A DNA stretch of 64,000 bases from an uncultured Poribacteria bacterium (GTDB lineage Bacteria > Poribacteria > WGA-4E > WGA-3G). Below the pieces are notes generated by a model. It was given only the letters and a program-made list of their open reading frames with translations, made no database searches and was not told the DNA's origin. Location: NCBI GenBank assembly GCA_951828385.1, contig OX639973.1, forward strand, positions 5,323,200-5,387,199, written 5' to 3'. Below, one piece after another: positions 18,496 to 27,779 of this stretch; the first letter of the stretch is position 1; every line of letters begins with the position of its first letter. Position numbers and translations under genes: made by a program.

Positions 18496-20807
18496 GACAC
18501 TTATTGAGAATCAACGTGCAAGAGCCACGTGCCTTGCACATAATTCCTCGGTTTGCTACACTGACTATCGCGTTTCTCGTAGTAATGTCATTCGCTGCGC
18601 AAGCAGATACGATTGACAGTGCAAACCCTGTATCCGCAGCTACATTGCCTGAGACTGTTAAAAACGCTGACGTTAATGTGCCAGAACCGTCTGTTAAATT
18701 TCTGAAAGACATCGCGCCCATCCTTGACAAACAAGGGTGTTCAGCGGGCATGTGCCACGGGAAATTTGGCGGACAAGGCGGGTTAAATCTCTCGCTGTTG
18801 ACGCTTAACCCGGAATCAGATCACGAACCGATTGTTCACCACAATCGCGGAAGACGCATCAACTTGCTTGAACCAGATCGGAGTCTCTTTTATCTTAAAC
18901 CTACTGGACAAATACCGCATGAAGGCGGATTGCGCTTTGATCCGAACTCAGATGAAGGGTTAACTATTTTACGTTGGATCGAAGCAGGCGCGCCTTTTGA
19001 CGAGGACGAACCACGCTTGAGAAAGCTTGAAATTGAGCCGAGTACTTTTGTGCTATCTGATGTCGGACAAACTTCACAACTGAAGGTACTCGCCTACTTT
19101 TCTGACGGAGCCGTTGAAGATGTGACCCAAAAAGCCGTCTATGAATCTAAAGACGCACCCGTTGCCGAGGTATCATCGACCGGTGAGGTAACAAGTGTCC
19201 GATGGGGAGGAACTGCAATTATCGCACGCTTCTTAGGTGTCGTCGATGCAGCGTTTGTAACGATTCCGAGAGCTTCCGACACAAATCTTGCTTCATTAGA
19301 CCCGGCATTTACGCCCAATAATTTCATTGACGAATTTGTACTTGCTAAACTCAAAAAGTTGAATATCCGTCCCTCTACGTTGACAACTGATGACGCATTT
19401 CTGCGTAGAATCTATTTGGATACTATCGGGCGGCTTCCAACACCAGACGAGGTGAAAGCGTTCTTGGCAGATGCCAGTCCTAATAAACGCTCGACCCTCA
19501 TTGATGCACTTCTTGACGCGCCGGAATGGGCTAATCTGCGCACGCTGAAATTAGCGGATATGCTGCGCATCCATCCGCGGAGTTTAGGAAATGGCGCATT
19601 CGGAGAACGCGGTGCAACACTTTTCCACGAGTGGGTGCATGATGCAGTGGCGGAAAACAGACCTTACGACACGTTCGTCCGAGAACTCATCACGGCGCGC
19701 GGCAGCACTTATCAACACGGGCCTACAAACTACTACCGTATTGAACGCCAACCCGCAGGCAGAGCAGAAACAACCGCACAAGTATTCCTGGGGATCCGTC
19801 TGAGTTGTGCAAGATGCCATAAGCACCCGTTTGACCAATGGACAACCGATGACTATTGGAATTTCGCTGCCTTCACCGGAAAGGTCAGAATCCAGGGGGG
19901 TGAACTCTACAACGAACAGGTCATCTCCTATAACCCAAGGGGACGTGTTATTAACCAATCTGTACAAGGCAATCGCGGCGAAGTGGCTCTCCCGACTTTC
20001 CTCGGCGGTGAATCGCTGGCTCCGAATTATCAGGGCGATGTCCTGCAAGTACTTGCTGATTGGATGACATCCTCGACGAACCCATACTTCGCGAAAGCAA
20101 CTGTGAATCGCATCTGGAGCCACTACTTCGGTAAAGGGATCGTCAATCCTGTTGACGATATGCGTGCCACAACGCCACCCAGCGTTGAAGGGCTTCTCGA
20201 AGCATTGGCTGACGATTTTGTACAAAGCGGATTTGATACGAAACACGTCATTAAACGGATACTCAATTCGCGGACATACCAACTTTCTGCAGAACCGAAT
20301 GAGACAAACCAGTTGGATGACCGCTTTTTCTCTCGCTTCTATCCGCGTCCAATGATGGCACAAGTCTTACTCGATGTCTTAAACGACGTTACAGAAACCG
20401 GAGAAAAATATGGACGTTATCCGATGGGTACGCGTTCTGTGGAACTGCCGCTACCGGTGAGCTCGCGCTTCTTATCGCTCTATGGACGGTCTGGTAGAGA
20501 GTTCCTCGGTGATTTGGACCCGAAACTCGAACCGACGCTAACACAAGCACTCCACATGATCAATTCCAGTTATATCCATAAAAAGTTGAGGAGTTCCGGC
20601 GGCGTACTCACCCGTTTGATAAAGGGGAAATCTGACAATCGCGAGCTCATTGCTGAGTTATATCTCAGCACGTTAAGTCGGTTTCCCACGGATGAGGAGC
20701 TTGATACCGCTGAAGCCTATATTGTTGAGAGCCCTAAACGCCGAGCAGGTAGTGAGGATCTCTTGTGGGCACTCATCTCCTCACGCTCATTTATTTTTGT
20801 CCAATAG
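18492..20807 (+). CDS. Secreted DUF1549/DUF1553 protein with cytochrome-type N-domain
   Basis: 771 aa with a signal peptide (hydrophobic stretch at about residues 22-36). Order of parts: a planctomycete-cytochrome-like domain (KQGCSAGMCHGKFGGQGGLN, then HEGGLRFDPNS), an Ig-like Big_2 segment at about residues 175-260, DUF1549 from about 275 (FIDEFVLAKLKKLNIRPS, CARCHKHPFDQWT), and DUF1553 to the end. CARCH is a normal CxxCH heme-type motif, while the N-terminal CSAGMCH is spaced C-x4-CH. These proteins are abundant in planctomycetes and are often linked to polymer breakdown, but the reaction is unknown. It overlaps the lon stop by ATGA. Confidence 0.88.
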   Translation: MRHLLRINVQEPRALHIIPRFATLTIAFLVVMSFAAQADTIDSANPVSAATLPETVKNADVNVPEPSVKFLKDIAPILDKQGCSAGMCHGKFGGQGGLNLSLLTLNPESDHEPIVHHNRGRRINLLEPDRSLFYLKPTGQIPHEGGLRFDPNSDEGLTILRWIEAGAPFDEDEPRLRKLEIEPSTFVLSDVGQTSQLKVLAYFSDGAVEDVTQKAVYESKDAPVAEVSSTGEVTSVRWGGTAIIARFLGVVDAAFVTIPRASDTNLASLDPAFTPNNFIDEFVLAKLKKLNIRPSTLTTDDAFLRRIYLDTIGRLPTPDEVKAFLADASPNKRSTLIDALLDAPEWANLRTLKLADMLRIHPRSLGNGAFGERGATLFHEWVHDAVAENRPYDTFVRELITARGSTYQHGPTNYYRIERQPAGRAETTAQVFLGIRLSCARCHKHPFDQWTTDDYWNFAAFTGKVRIQGGELYNEQVISYNPRGRVINQSVQGNRGEVALPTFLGGESLAPNYQGDVLQVLADWMTSSTNPYFAKATVNRIWSHYFGKGIVNPVDDMRATTPPSVEGLLEALADDFVQSGFDTKHVIKRILNSRTYQLSAEPNETNQLDDRFFSRFYPRPMMAQVLLDVLNDVTETGEKYGRYPMGTRSVELPLPVSSRFLSLYGRSGREFLGDLDPKLEPTLTQALHMINSSYIHKKLRSSGGVLTRLIKGKSDNRELIAELYLSTLSRFPTDEELDTAEAYIVESPKRRAGSEDLLWALISSRSFIFVQ

Positions 20808-20956
20808 ACGAATCCTGAACAAACTTACGGCGAGGTCCACGCACCTCGCCTCACCTATTTCATAGATTGTAACCCTTCGCTATCGGGTTGCAACCCCGCG
20901 AACCGTTGAAACCCCTAAAAAACCACAAATTGACTTCAACAGTCGAGGACACAACG

Positions 20957-21745
20957 ATGAAACTTTTGAAACGCTATTTCATTTTCAGTCTCTCTATGTC
21001 GCTGGTGTTGGGTTTCGTGATGCCAGCATTGGCGCAAGGCGAAAAGAAAGAGGATTTAATTGGACACTGGACCTTTGAGAATGGTGTTGAATTGGAAGAC
21101 TTAACAGGGCATTTTAGTGAGATTGATCTCTTGGATGCCGAGGTTAAGGACGGAAAATTGCACATCGGCAATAATGAATGGGCAATGACGACGGGGTATA
21201 AAGGACCTGACATCGGTCCTGAAAAAACCTTAGTGACGTGGCTCTATTTAGACGACCTAAACGTCACGAGGGGTGCTACGCTGGCGGTCAATAAAAGTAG
21301 TGCAGATACCTTTGACGCAATAGTCTATGCCGAACGTCAACCAAAACGTTGGATGGCTGGCAGCAGCTTCTTTAGACGCACACAGGATGCAAACCCCGGA
21401 TTCGAGGAAAAAGAGACCGGCAAACTCATTCAGTTGGCGATCTCCTACGAAGATGATGGCGGAAACGCAAAAATCGTGATATATCGCAACGGCAAGGTCA
21501 TCGGCGATTATACGCAGGGACCCATCGTATTTTGGAAAGCCGGTGATGTAGAAGCACTTTTCGGTCCACGGGCCCTCATCGCTGGTACCGCTCATGGCTG
21601 GGTCGTTGCACGTGTAGAAGATGCAAGAATCTACAACACCGTTCTCAACGAGAAAGAGATTAACAACTTAGCAGTGAACACGTTAGATGTCAAAGCGCAT
21701 GGTAAACTCACGACCACGTGGGGTTCCCTAAAGTTTTCCAAATAG
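20957..21745 (+). CDS. Secreted LamG-like protein
   Basis: 262 aa. I choose ATG 20957 because it gives a clean signal peptide (KRYFIFSLSMSLVLGFVMPALA) and follows GAGGAC; the frame is open further upstream. The mature part is one concanavalin A/LamG-type beta sandwich (GHWTFENG near the start, ARIYNTVLNEKEINNLA near the end), a fold that usually binds glycans or other proteins. The last residues GKLTTTWGSLK match the ends of the two LamG proteins at 31345 and 32237. No catalytic motif. Confidence 0.8.
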   Translation: MKLLKRYFIFSLSMSLVLGFVMPALAQGEKKEDLIGHWTFENGVELEDLTGHFSEIDLLDAEVKDGKLHIGNNEWAMTTGYKGPDIGPEKTLVTWLYLDDLNVTRGATLAVNKSSADTFDAIVYAERQPKRWMAGSSFFRRTQDANPGFEEKETGKLIQLAISYEDDGGNAKIVIYRNGKVIGDYTQGPIVFWKAGDVEALFGPRALIAGTAHGWVVARVEDARIYNTVLNEKEINNLAVNTLDVKAHGKLTTTWGSLKFSK

Positions 21746-21769
21746 CAGCTTGGCGGGTGGTTAGCACAG

Positions 21770-22249
21770 ATGGTTATCCGTTTCAAAAAAGGCAAAAATC
21801 AGTGGAAACACAAACCCGATACGCTCACCTGTGTTCGGGAGGATGGAAGCATCACTTGGACACATCTCCATCGTGGGTTTGTGCATCATGACTTCGCACA
21901 CTATGTTATTGAAACAACGCTCGGCTTTGAGAATGCCTTCTTCGGACTTGTCGCGAAAGGATACGATATCCGAGATTTTAGTGAATCCGAAGCGCAACGT
22001 CCTTTTGAAATTCCGAGAGAAGCGATGGATACCGAACCGATTGTGGCACTACTACAGGCAGATTTGCCTAACACGCCGAATGCCCAATATGCTAATTCCA
22101 ACGAGTTATTTCGAGAACACAGCGCAACGCTTCCCGTAAGCATCACAGATGAACAACTTGAGGTGATGCGCCAGAAACTGCAAGCCTTGTTACAGAAGTG
22201 GCACGATTTACAACCCGGCGAGTCAATGGTATTACAATTTCACATATAA
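21770..22249 (+). CDS. Hypothetical protein
   Basis: 159 aa, soluble, no signal peptide. The centre has a histidine-rich piece (HLHRGFVHHDFAHYVIE), followed by FENAFFGLVAKGYDIRDF and a C-terminal helix (LEVMRQKLQALLQKWHDL). It starts 24 bp after the LamG gene and ends 13 bp before the lectin gene, so it is probably in the same transcript. The His cluster could bind metal, but I recognise no family. Confidence 0.65.
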   Translation: MVIRFKKGKNQWKHKPDTLTCVREDGSITWTHLHRGFVHHDFAHYVIETTLGFENAFFGLVAKGYDIRDFSESEAQRPFEIPREAMDTEPIVALLQADLPNTPNAQYANSNELFREHSATLPVSITDEQLEVMRQKLQALLQKWHDLQPGESMVLQFHI

Positions 22250-22262
22250 AAGGAAATTTACC

Positions 22263-23642
22263 ATGAATTCTCAAGGCTCCAGACAAAAATTTAAATGTAT
22301 CATTGGGGTTGCAGTGCTTTCCCTCTTCACGTCGTTCTCCACCCTTTCGCAGGAAAATATCCCGAATCCGCAGAAACCGATTCGCGCGCGCGTTGTTTCA
22401 ATCAACGGAACACCGCTCACCAATGCTCACATTCGCGTTCAGCTGATACACAAGGATCTGGATGGTAGTGGTTGGGGGAATTCACCATACACAAAGCAGA
22501 CCGATGCGGAAGGATTTTTTGTAGAAGACTTTGGAGAAGACGATGAACCTCACATCTATATTCTCGGTGTCGAATACCGTGGATATCTTGCAAAAACGGA
22601 CCCATTTATTATTCATGAAGAACAACCGCAAGTTCCGTTCCTTTTGACACTCAACGGCGATCCAACGCAAGAGACTGGACAAGCACCAGATCAAGCTTAC
22701 GTCGCGTTAGAAAGACTTCTTGGGACACCAGCAGTGTGGGTAGTGAATCCAGCAAATGGACACGCTTACAAAAGAATCTACTGTGAAGATATCGTCGATG
22801 CGATTGCTCAGGCCGCAGTAGAAAATGCCTACGTTGTTTCACTTAACGACAACGCAGAAGAAAAATGGATAAAAGACGCGTTTTTGCAGCGCGATCTCTT
22901 TTGGATCGGCCTCAGCGATGTGGCCGAGGAAGGAAAGTGGTCCTGGCACAGCGGTGAACCTGTTGAATACACCAACTGGGAAGAAAAGTATCATGCAGCG
23001 GAGGGGGACAACACTGAGATGAATGATTACGTCATCGTTGGATTCACTGGCCGATGGGAATCCGTTGCGGTTGATAGTGATGGAGGAACCTATACGGCAT
23101 TCCTCGAAAAAGGAGATTTGCCTGTTAAAACACCCTCTTCTACTGAGAGAGATATGAATGTTCAGGCAATGCACCCTTGGCAGATTCTATATGCTGATGA
23201 GGGACATCCATGGTCTGTGGTTTTAGTGAACCCGGAGAATGGGCACGCTTACAAACAGATTAGAGCCAAAAGTCTTGCCGATGCACGCGCCAAAGCCGAT
23301 GCTGATGACGCATACCTTGTTACTATTAACAACGAAGCAGAACAGAAGTGGTTGTCAGGAGTCTTTGGCAACGGACTCCATTGGATTGGACTCAGCGACG
23401 GTGAAAAAGAGGGGCAATGGCAGTGGGATAACGGAGAGCCACTCACTTACACAAATTGGGGCCCCGAAGATAGGTTTCCCCGCAGCGCACTCTCAGCAGA
23501 AGAGAAAGATGGGGTTGTTATGACTTTTGGGGATGGAACATGGTACGCTGTTGGGCCCGGTGGTCTTTTCTGGAACGCAACCGGACAGGCAATCCTTGAA
23601 ATCGATAATTTCCCTATTAAGATGGCAGCAAAAGATAAGTAA
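22263..23642 (+). CDS. Secreted protein with two C-type-lectin-like domains
   Basis: 459 aa with a signal peptide (residues 12-29), then a small beta domain of the carboxypeptidase-regulatory type (about 35-125, RARVVSINGTPLTNAHIRV). Two C-type-lectin-like domains follow at about 150-290 and 315-455. Both open with V-x-V-N-P-x-N-G-H-A-Y-K, have a WIGLSD strand and a YTNW motif, and end in an F-x-x-x-W-x-x-V-like strand. They clearly arose by internal duplication. The fold commonly binds carbohydrate or protein ligands at the cell surface. Ribosome site AAGGAAATTTACC. Confidence 0.85.
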   Translation: MNSQGSRQKFKCIIGVAVLSLFTSFSTLSQENIPNPQKPIRARVVSINGTPLTNAHIRVQLIHKDLDGSGWGNSPYTKQTDAEGFFVEDFGEDDEPHIYILGVEYRGYLAKTDPFIIHEEQPQVPFLLTLNGDPTQETGQAPDQAYVALERLLGTPAVWVVNPANGHAYKRIYCEDIVDAIAQAAVENAYVVSLNDNAEEKWIKDAFLQRDLFWIGLSDVAEEGKWSWHSGEPVEYTNWEEKYHAAEGDNTEMNDYVIVGFTGRWESVAVDSDGGTYTAFLEKGDLPVKTPSSTERDMNVQAMHPWQILYADEGHPWSVVLVNPENGHAYKQIRAKSLADARAKADADDAYLVTINNEAEQKWLSGVFGNGLHWIGLSDGEKEGQWQWDNGEPLTYTNWGPEDRFPRSALSAEEKDGVVMTFGDGTWYAVGPGGLFWNATGQAILEIDNFPIKMAAKDK

Positions 23643-24581
23643 ACGCATTTCTTCACGGTTTACGCAATAAGGACTCCACACGATGGGCTTGTAGAAAAAA
23701 CCGTATCGTCCCGTAGGTGTTTTTGCTTGGGTGTTTCCTATAGGTTGAACGGATACCCCCAAATCCTGAAAAGTAACACAAGACTCAACCCGCACCATAG
23801 GTGGCACGCCAAGCGGAAAACCAAGAGAAACCCAACGTCTTTGCGGTTTGCGGGCACCTGAGGGGCTCAAGTTGGGTTTCTTTCGCCCCCGGTAGGTGCG
23901 GTTTTGCGGCGTACCCATAGGTGTCAATTTAGGGATCCTCCAGGTCCGGTAGGTTCGGTTTCCTAACCGAACCGGGCTTATCCCAACCGGATCCTTGGTT
24001 TCTTGTTTAGCGGAAACCGTGTTTAGCAAACGCTGCCTCTGAAGGGTTTCACGGAGTATCCGGTGCGGTTCATGAAGATTAATTTATTAATTCGGTAATA
24101 TCAGAACGTGCGATGAATCGCACTACTACGAGCCCGTCTGTTTGTAGTAGGGCAATTTTTGCAGCGTACTTGAAGAAATCCGCAGAAATACCCAAGCAAT
24201 ACGCAGAAATACGCAGAAATACCCAAGCAAAAACACCCCAAGCAAAAACACCCCAAGCAAAAACCCCAGATGCGACGTGCATCGCGGTGCACTCACCCAA
24301 ATGCGAAGTGCATTATTGCCCGTTTATTACCGAAATATTTTCTTAAACTTCATCAAACCGCACCTACCGGTCTGGGGATCGCGGCGGTTATTGTTTCTAA
24401 AATTGACACCTATGGTGCGGTTCCATAAAGATTAAAAAATTAATTCGGTAATTTGTTAGAAGTCCGGGGCGGTTAGGAGGGAAACACCCCAGCAAAAACA
24501 CCGCACCTACCGGGCCTGGGGGCAAAATTGGACAAAAAAATCGAGAACTAAATAAATCTGACCAGATCGGTGTGTAAGAGG
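23643..24581. repeat. Repeat-rich intergenic stretch
   Basis: No believable gene. It holds many short GGTAGGTGCGGTTT/CCGCACCTACCGG words, the inverted repeat CGGTTTCCTAACCGAACCGG near 23957, two copies of a GGTGCGGTT-x-AT-AAGATTAA-AATTAATTCGGTAAT element (24061-24099 and 24414-24450), and a 15-bp tandem repeat. Frames that remain open here translate repeat DNA, for example N-R-T-Y-R from GGTAGGTGCGGTT. Confidence 0.65.
24223..24267. repeat. 15-bp tandem repeat, three copies
   Basis: CCAAGCAAAAACACC occurs at 24223 and 24238, with CCAAGCAAAAACCCC at 24253. Just before are degenerate ACGCAGAAATACCCAAGCAA units (24180-24222). A related stretch lies at about 63760-63825. Confidence 0.8.
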
Positions 24582-24845
24582 TTAGGTGCCGATGTCTAAC
24601 GCTTCATCAATACGCTCACGAATCCATTCCTCAATAAGTTCGCCGGCTGGGATGCCGCGTTCCTCAGCAAGTCTTATTACGACCTCGACATCTTCGGATG
24701 TTAGCCAGACAGAGGCTTTGAATTCATCGCCCTGTTTCAAGAGCGCGCCTTCTTGTTGCTGCATCTCTTGGGCTGCGAAGTATTCATGGTCATCGTAAAC
24801 ATCTTCATATTCTTCAACTTCGGGATCTATGATGTGTTTAAGCAT
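24582..24845 (-). CDS. Small ribbon-helix-helix-like protein in the clpB operon
   Basis: 87 aa. The first half is very acidic with many Tyr, Glu and Gln. The second half (KASVWLTSEDVEVVIRLAEE, then IPAGELIEEWIRERIDEAL) looks like a beta strand followed by two helices, as in CopG/ribbon-helix-helix antitoxins. It starts 2 bp after the clpB stop, with its ribosome site AGGAGGAA inside the clpB end, so it is surely co-transcribed. No toxin gene is next to it. It could be a regulator or a ClpB-linked factor. Confidence 0.75.
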   Translation of the reverse strand: MLKHIIDPEVEEYEDVYDDHEYFAAQEMQQQEGALLKQGDEFKASVWLTSEDVEVVIRLAEERGIPAGELIEEWIRERIDEALDIGT

Positions 24846-24847
24846 TA

Positions 24848-27430
24848 TCAGTTCCTCCTAAAAACAAATTCCTCATTCTCAAAATCGACAGCGATTACGT
24901 CGCCGTCGTGGAAGGTGCCTTCCAGAATCTGGATTGCCAAGGGATTGAGGATATCCCGCTGGATTGTCCGGTGAAGCGGTCGCGCACCGTAGACTGCATC
25001 GAATCCACGTTTTACAAGTGCGTCGTTTGCAGATTCAGAAAGCACTAACGTCATCTCCTTCTCGGCGAAACGTTGACTCAGCTGCCTCAGTTCCAGTGTG
25101 ACAATCCGTTTCAACGCCTCAATATCGAGCCGATCAAAGATAATCAGATCGTCGATACGGTTCAGGAATTCAGGCGGGAAATGTGCCTGTACGGCTTCCA
25201 TTACCTTCCGACGAATTTCTTTTCCGTCCAAAAGCGCATCGCTAATCCACTGGCTACCAATATTGGAGGTCATGATGACGACAGCGTTCTTGAAATCAAC
25301 AGTGCGTCCTTGTCCATCCGTCATTCTACCATCATCAAGCATTTGGAGCAAGACGTTGAAGACTTCCGGATGCGCCTTCTCTACCTCATCAAGCAGGATG
25401 ACGCAATACGGGTGTCGTCGGACAGCTTCGGTTAACTGTCCGCCCTCATCGTAGCCGACGTACCCAGGGGGTGCGCCGATTAATCGGGAGACGGTGTGTT
25501 TCTCCATGTACTCGCTCATATCAATGCGCGTCATGGCATTCGCGTCGTCGAACAAGAATTCGGCGAGTGATTTGGCGAGATGCGTTTTACCTACACCCGT
25601 GGGCCCCATAAAGAGGAAAGAACCGAGTGGTCGATCGGGGTCGCCGAGACCAACACGGGCGCGTCGGATCGCATTAGAAACGGCACTCACCGCCTCATTT
25701 TGTCCGATCACCTGTTCCTGCAAACGTTCTTCCATGTGGATTAACTTCTGTGTTTCGCCCTCCATGAGTCGGTAAACAGGGATACCGGTCCATTTCGCCA
25801 CAATTTCAGCAATGTCTTCTGCGCCGACCTGTTCCTTGAGCATCTGTGTACCTTGCACATTCGCTTCCATAGTTTCTCGGACACTATTGAGTTGCGATTC
25901 TAATTCCGGTATTTTGCCGTATTCCAGTTCTGAGGCTCCGGCGAGATTTCCAGAGCGTTTGGCTTGCTCGGATGCAATGCGGAGTGCTTCAATTTGTTCC
26001 ATCAGCTCGCCAATCTGGGTCAAACTCGCTTTTTCGTTCTGCCATGCGGCTTTGAGTGCGTCCGCTTGTTCTTTGAGCTCGGCGAGTTCAGCAATCAGTT
26101 TTTCAAGCCGTTGCTGTGATGCGGTGTCCTCCTCTTTCTCCAGTGCTTGCTGCTCTATCTGGAGTTGGATGATGCGGCGTTCTACCTCGTCGATTTCCTC
26201 TGGGACGCTATCAATCTCAATCCGTAGGCGCGATGCGGCTTCGTCTACCAAATCCACGGCTTTATCTGGAAGGAACCGTTCAGAGATATAACGTTTTGAG
26301 AGTGTAGCAGCAGCGACAATAGCGTTGTCCTGAATTTGTACGCCGTGATGCGTTTCATAACGCTCCTTCAAGCCACGCAGAATCGCGATCGTGTCTTCAA
26401 CCGAGGGCTCCTCAACTTGGACAGGCTGGAACCGGCGTTCCAAGGCAGCGTCCTTTTCAATGTGTTTGCGATACTCGTCAAGCGTTGTAGCCCCAATACA
26501 CCTTAATTCGCCGCGTGCCAATGCGGGTTTGAGCATGTTAGACGCATCAACAGCACCTTCTGCGGCACCCGCGCCGACGATGGTATGGAGTTCGTCAATA
26601 AAGAGAACAACTTGCCCTTCCGCCTGTTCTACATCCGCAAGGACAGCTTTTAATCGATCTTCAAATTCACCGCGATACTTACTCCCTGCGATGAGCGCGC
26701 CCAAATCAAGCGCGATGAGCCGTTTCTCACGGAGACTCTCTGGCACATCACCGTCAGCGATACGTTGTGCTAATCCCTCCACAATCGCCGTTTTCCCCAC
26801 ACCGGGTTCACCGATCAGCACCGGATTGTTTTTGCGTCTTCGGGAGAGGACCTGCATCACACGTCGGATTTCATCATCACGCCCGATAACTGGGTCAAGT
26901 TTACCTGAAATCGCTTCCTGCGTGAGTTCCCTGCCGAATCGGGTGAGTGCTTGGTATTTGTCCTCTGGATTCTGATCGGTTATGCGTTGGTTCCCGCGGA
27001 TATCAACGAGTGCCTTGAGGATCTTGTCCTTCGTTACACCGGCTTCCCGAAGGATTTTACCGACTTCGGTCTGTTTTGCTTCGGCACATGCTATCAGGAG
27101 ATGCTCCGTGCTGACGTACGCGTCTTTGAGTGCTGTCGCCTCTTTAAATCCGGTATCTAAAACGGATTGTAGGGCGTGAGCCATGCGCATTTCGGAGGCG
27201 GTACCTTGGACCTGGGGCATCTTTTGAACGGCAGCCTCAATCGTTGATGTAATTCCTGCAAGATCAACACCTAATTTCTGAAAAATCGGCGCGACAATCC
27301 CGTCAGTTTGTTTGATGAGTGCCAACATCAGGTGTTCAACGCTAAGTTCGGGGTTCTGCGCATCCGTTGCTAAATTTTGTGCTGTTTCGAGTGCTTCTTG
27401 TGCTTTTATTGTAAGTCTATCAAATCTCAT
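24848..27430 (-). CDS. clpB: ATP-dependent disaggregase ClpB
   Basis: 860 aa. It works with DnaK to pull proteins out of aggregates in the cytoplasm as a hexamer. I start at ATG 27430 ([14 protein letters not shown]), after GAGGAGGTTCATC; an upstream ATG in the same frame adds 20 unlikely residues. Order: N-domain (residues 1-145), first AAA+ with GEPGVGKTA, a coiled-coil middle domain (about 405-530, [20 protein letters not shown]), second AAA+ with [14 protein letters not shown] and [10 protein letters not shown], and a C-terminal D2 small domain. The middle domain distinguishes it from ClpA and ClpC. The small RHH-like gene follows in the operon. Confidence 0.97.
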   Translation of the reverse strand: MRFDRLTIKAQEALETAQNLATDAQNPELSVEHLMLALIKQTDGIVAPIFQKLGVDLAGITSTIEAAVQKMPQVQGTASEMRMAHALQSVLDTGFKEATALKDAYVSTEHLLIACAEAKQTEVGKILREAGVTKDKILKALVDIRGNQRITDQNPEDKYQALTRFGRELTQEAISGKLDPVIGRDDEIRRVMQVLSRRRKNNPVLIGEPGVGKTAIVEGLAQRIADGDVPESLREKRLIALDLGALIAGSKYRGEFEDRLKAVLADVEQAEGQVVLFIDELHTIVGAGAAEGAVDASNMLKPALARGELRCIGATTLDEYRKHIEKDAALERRFQPVQVEEPSVEDTIAILRGLKERYETHHGVQIQDNAIVAAATLSKRYISERFLPDKAVDLVDEAASRLRIEIDSVPEEIDEVERRIIQLQIEQQALEKEEDTASQQRLEKLIAELAELKEQADALKAAWQNEKASLTQIGELMEQIEALRIASEQAKRSGNLAGASELEYGKIPELESQLNSVRETMEANVQGTQMLKEQVGAEDIAEIVAKWTGIPVYRLMEGETQKLIHMEERLQEQVIGQNEAVSAVSNAIRRARVGLGDPDRPLGSFLFMGPTGVGKTHLAKSLAEFLFDDANAMTRIDMSEYMEKHTVSRLIGAPPGYVGYDEGGQLTEAVRRHPYCVILLDEVEKAHPEVFNVLLQMLDDGRMTDGQGRTVDFKNAVVIMTSNIGSQWISDALLDGKEIRRKVMEAVQAHFPPEFLNRIDDLIIFDRLDIEALKRIVTLELRQLSQRFAEKEMTLVLSESANDALVKRGFDAVYGARPLHRTIQRDILNPLAIQILEGTFHDGDVIAVDFENEEFVFRRN

Positions 27431-27614
27431 GATGAACCTCCTCGTCGTTCGTATTTCATATAAATTGCAACGATATTTATATTGGAGCAAGATTCATGCC
27501 ATTTTCTTTTTCGCTTGGATAGTCGAAAACGGGTTATTGCACACCAAAGTCCGTGCCACTTTGGCATCCAACTCGCAAATCTGGCAGGAAAAACGGATCC
27601 ATTAGGACAATTTA
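27431..27614. other. Spacer between the HTH gene and clpB
   Basis: No gene is supported. It must contain the clpB promoter on the minus strand, but I see no strong -35/-10 pair and no CIRCE-type repeat. Confidence 0.4.
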
Positions 27615-27779
27615 TCAATTCGCGTTAACTCTTTTCAATACCTTAAGCGACAGATTCACACGATCTAATTCCATATCCGAAATATAAGGGACACTCAAAT
27701 CCGCCACTTTGCCCAACTCTTTCTGTTTCCAGCCCTTTTCTTTTCGCAATGTGCAGATACATTCACCTAACGTCATCAT
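27615..27779 (-). CDS. Small XRE-type helix-turn-helix protein
   Basis: A 54-aa protein, MMTLGECICTLRKEKGWKQK followed by ELGKVADLSVPYISDMELDR and a short tail. This is one complete Cro/C1-type helix-turn-helix: the R-K-E-K-G-W-K-Q-K-E-L turn, A-D-L-S-V-P-Y-I-S recognition helix, then E-x-x-R. Most XRE proteins are longer, so it may be a minimal regulator or a truncated one. Its ATG overlaps the stop of the HExxH lipoprotein gene by ATGA, so the two are translationally coupled. Confidence 0.8.
   Translation of the reverse strand: MMTLGECICTLRKEKGWKQKELGKVADLSVPYISDMELDRVNLSLKVLKRVNAN

Noticed and set aside
19584-20363. 259-aa frame antisense to the DUF1549/1553 gene
   Set aside because: Shadow of a well-supported gene.
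23493-24029. 178-aa minus-strand frame
   Set aside because: It is a translation of GGTAGGTGCGGTT-type repeats (N-R-T-Y-R words), overlaps the lectin gene end, and has no ribosome site.
24079-24300. Minus-strand frame with G-V-F-A-W-G repeats
   Set aside because: It only reads the 15-bp tandem repeat; a low-complexity product without gene signals.
24582-24845. Antitoxin of a toxin-antitoxin pair
   Set aside because: No toxin-like gene beside it and the tie to clpB is direct.
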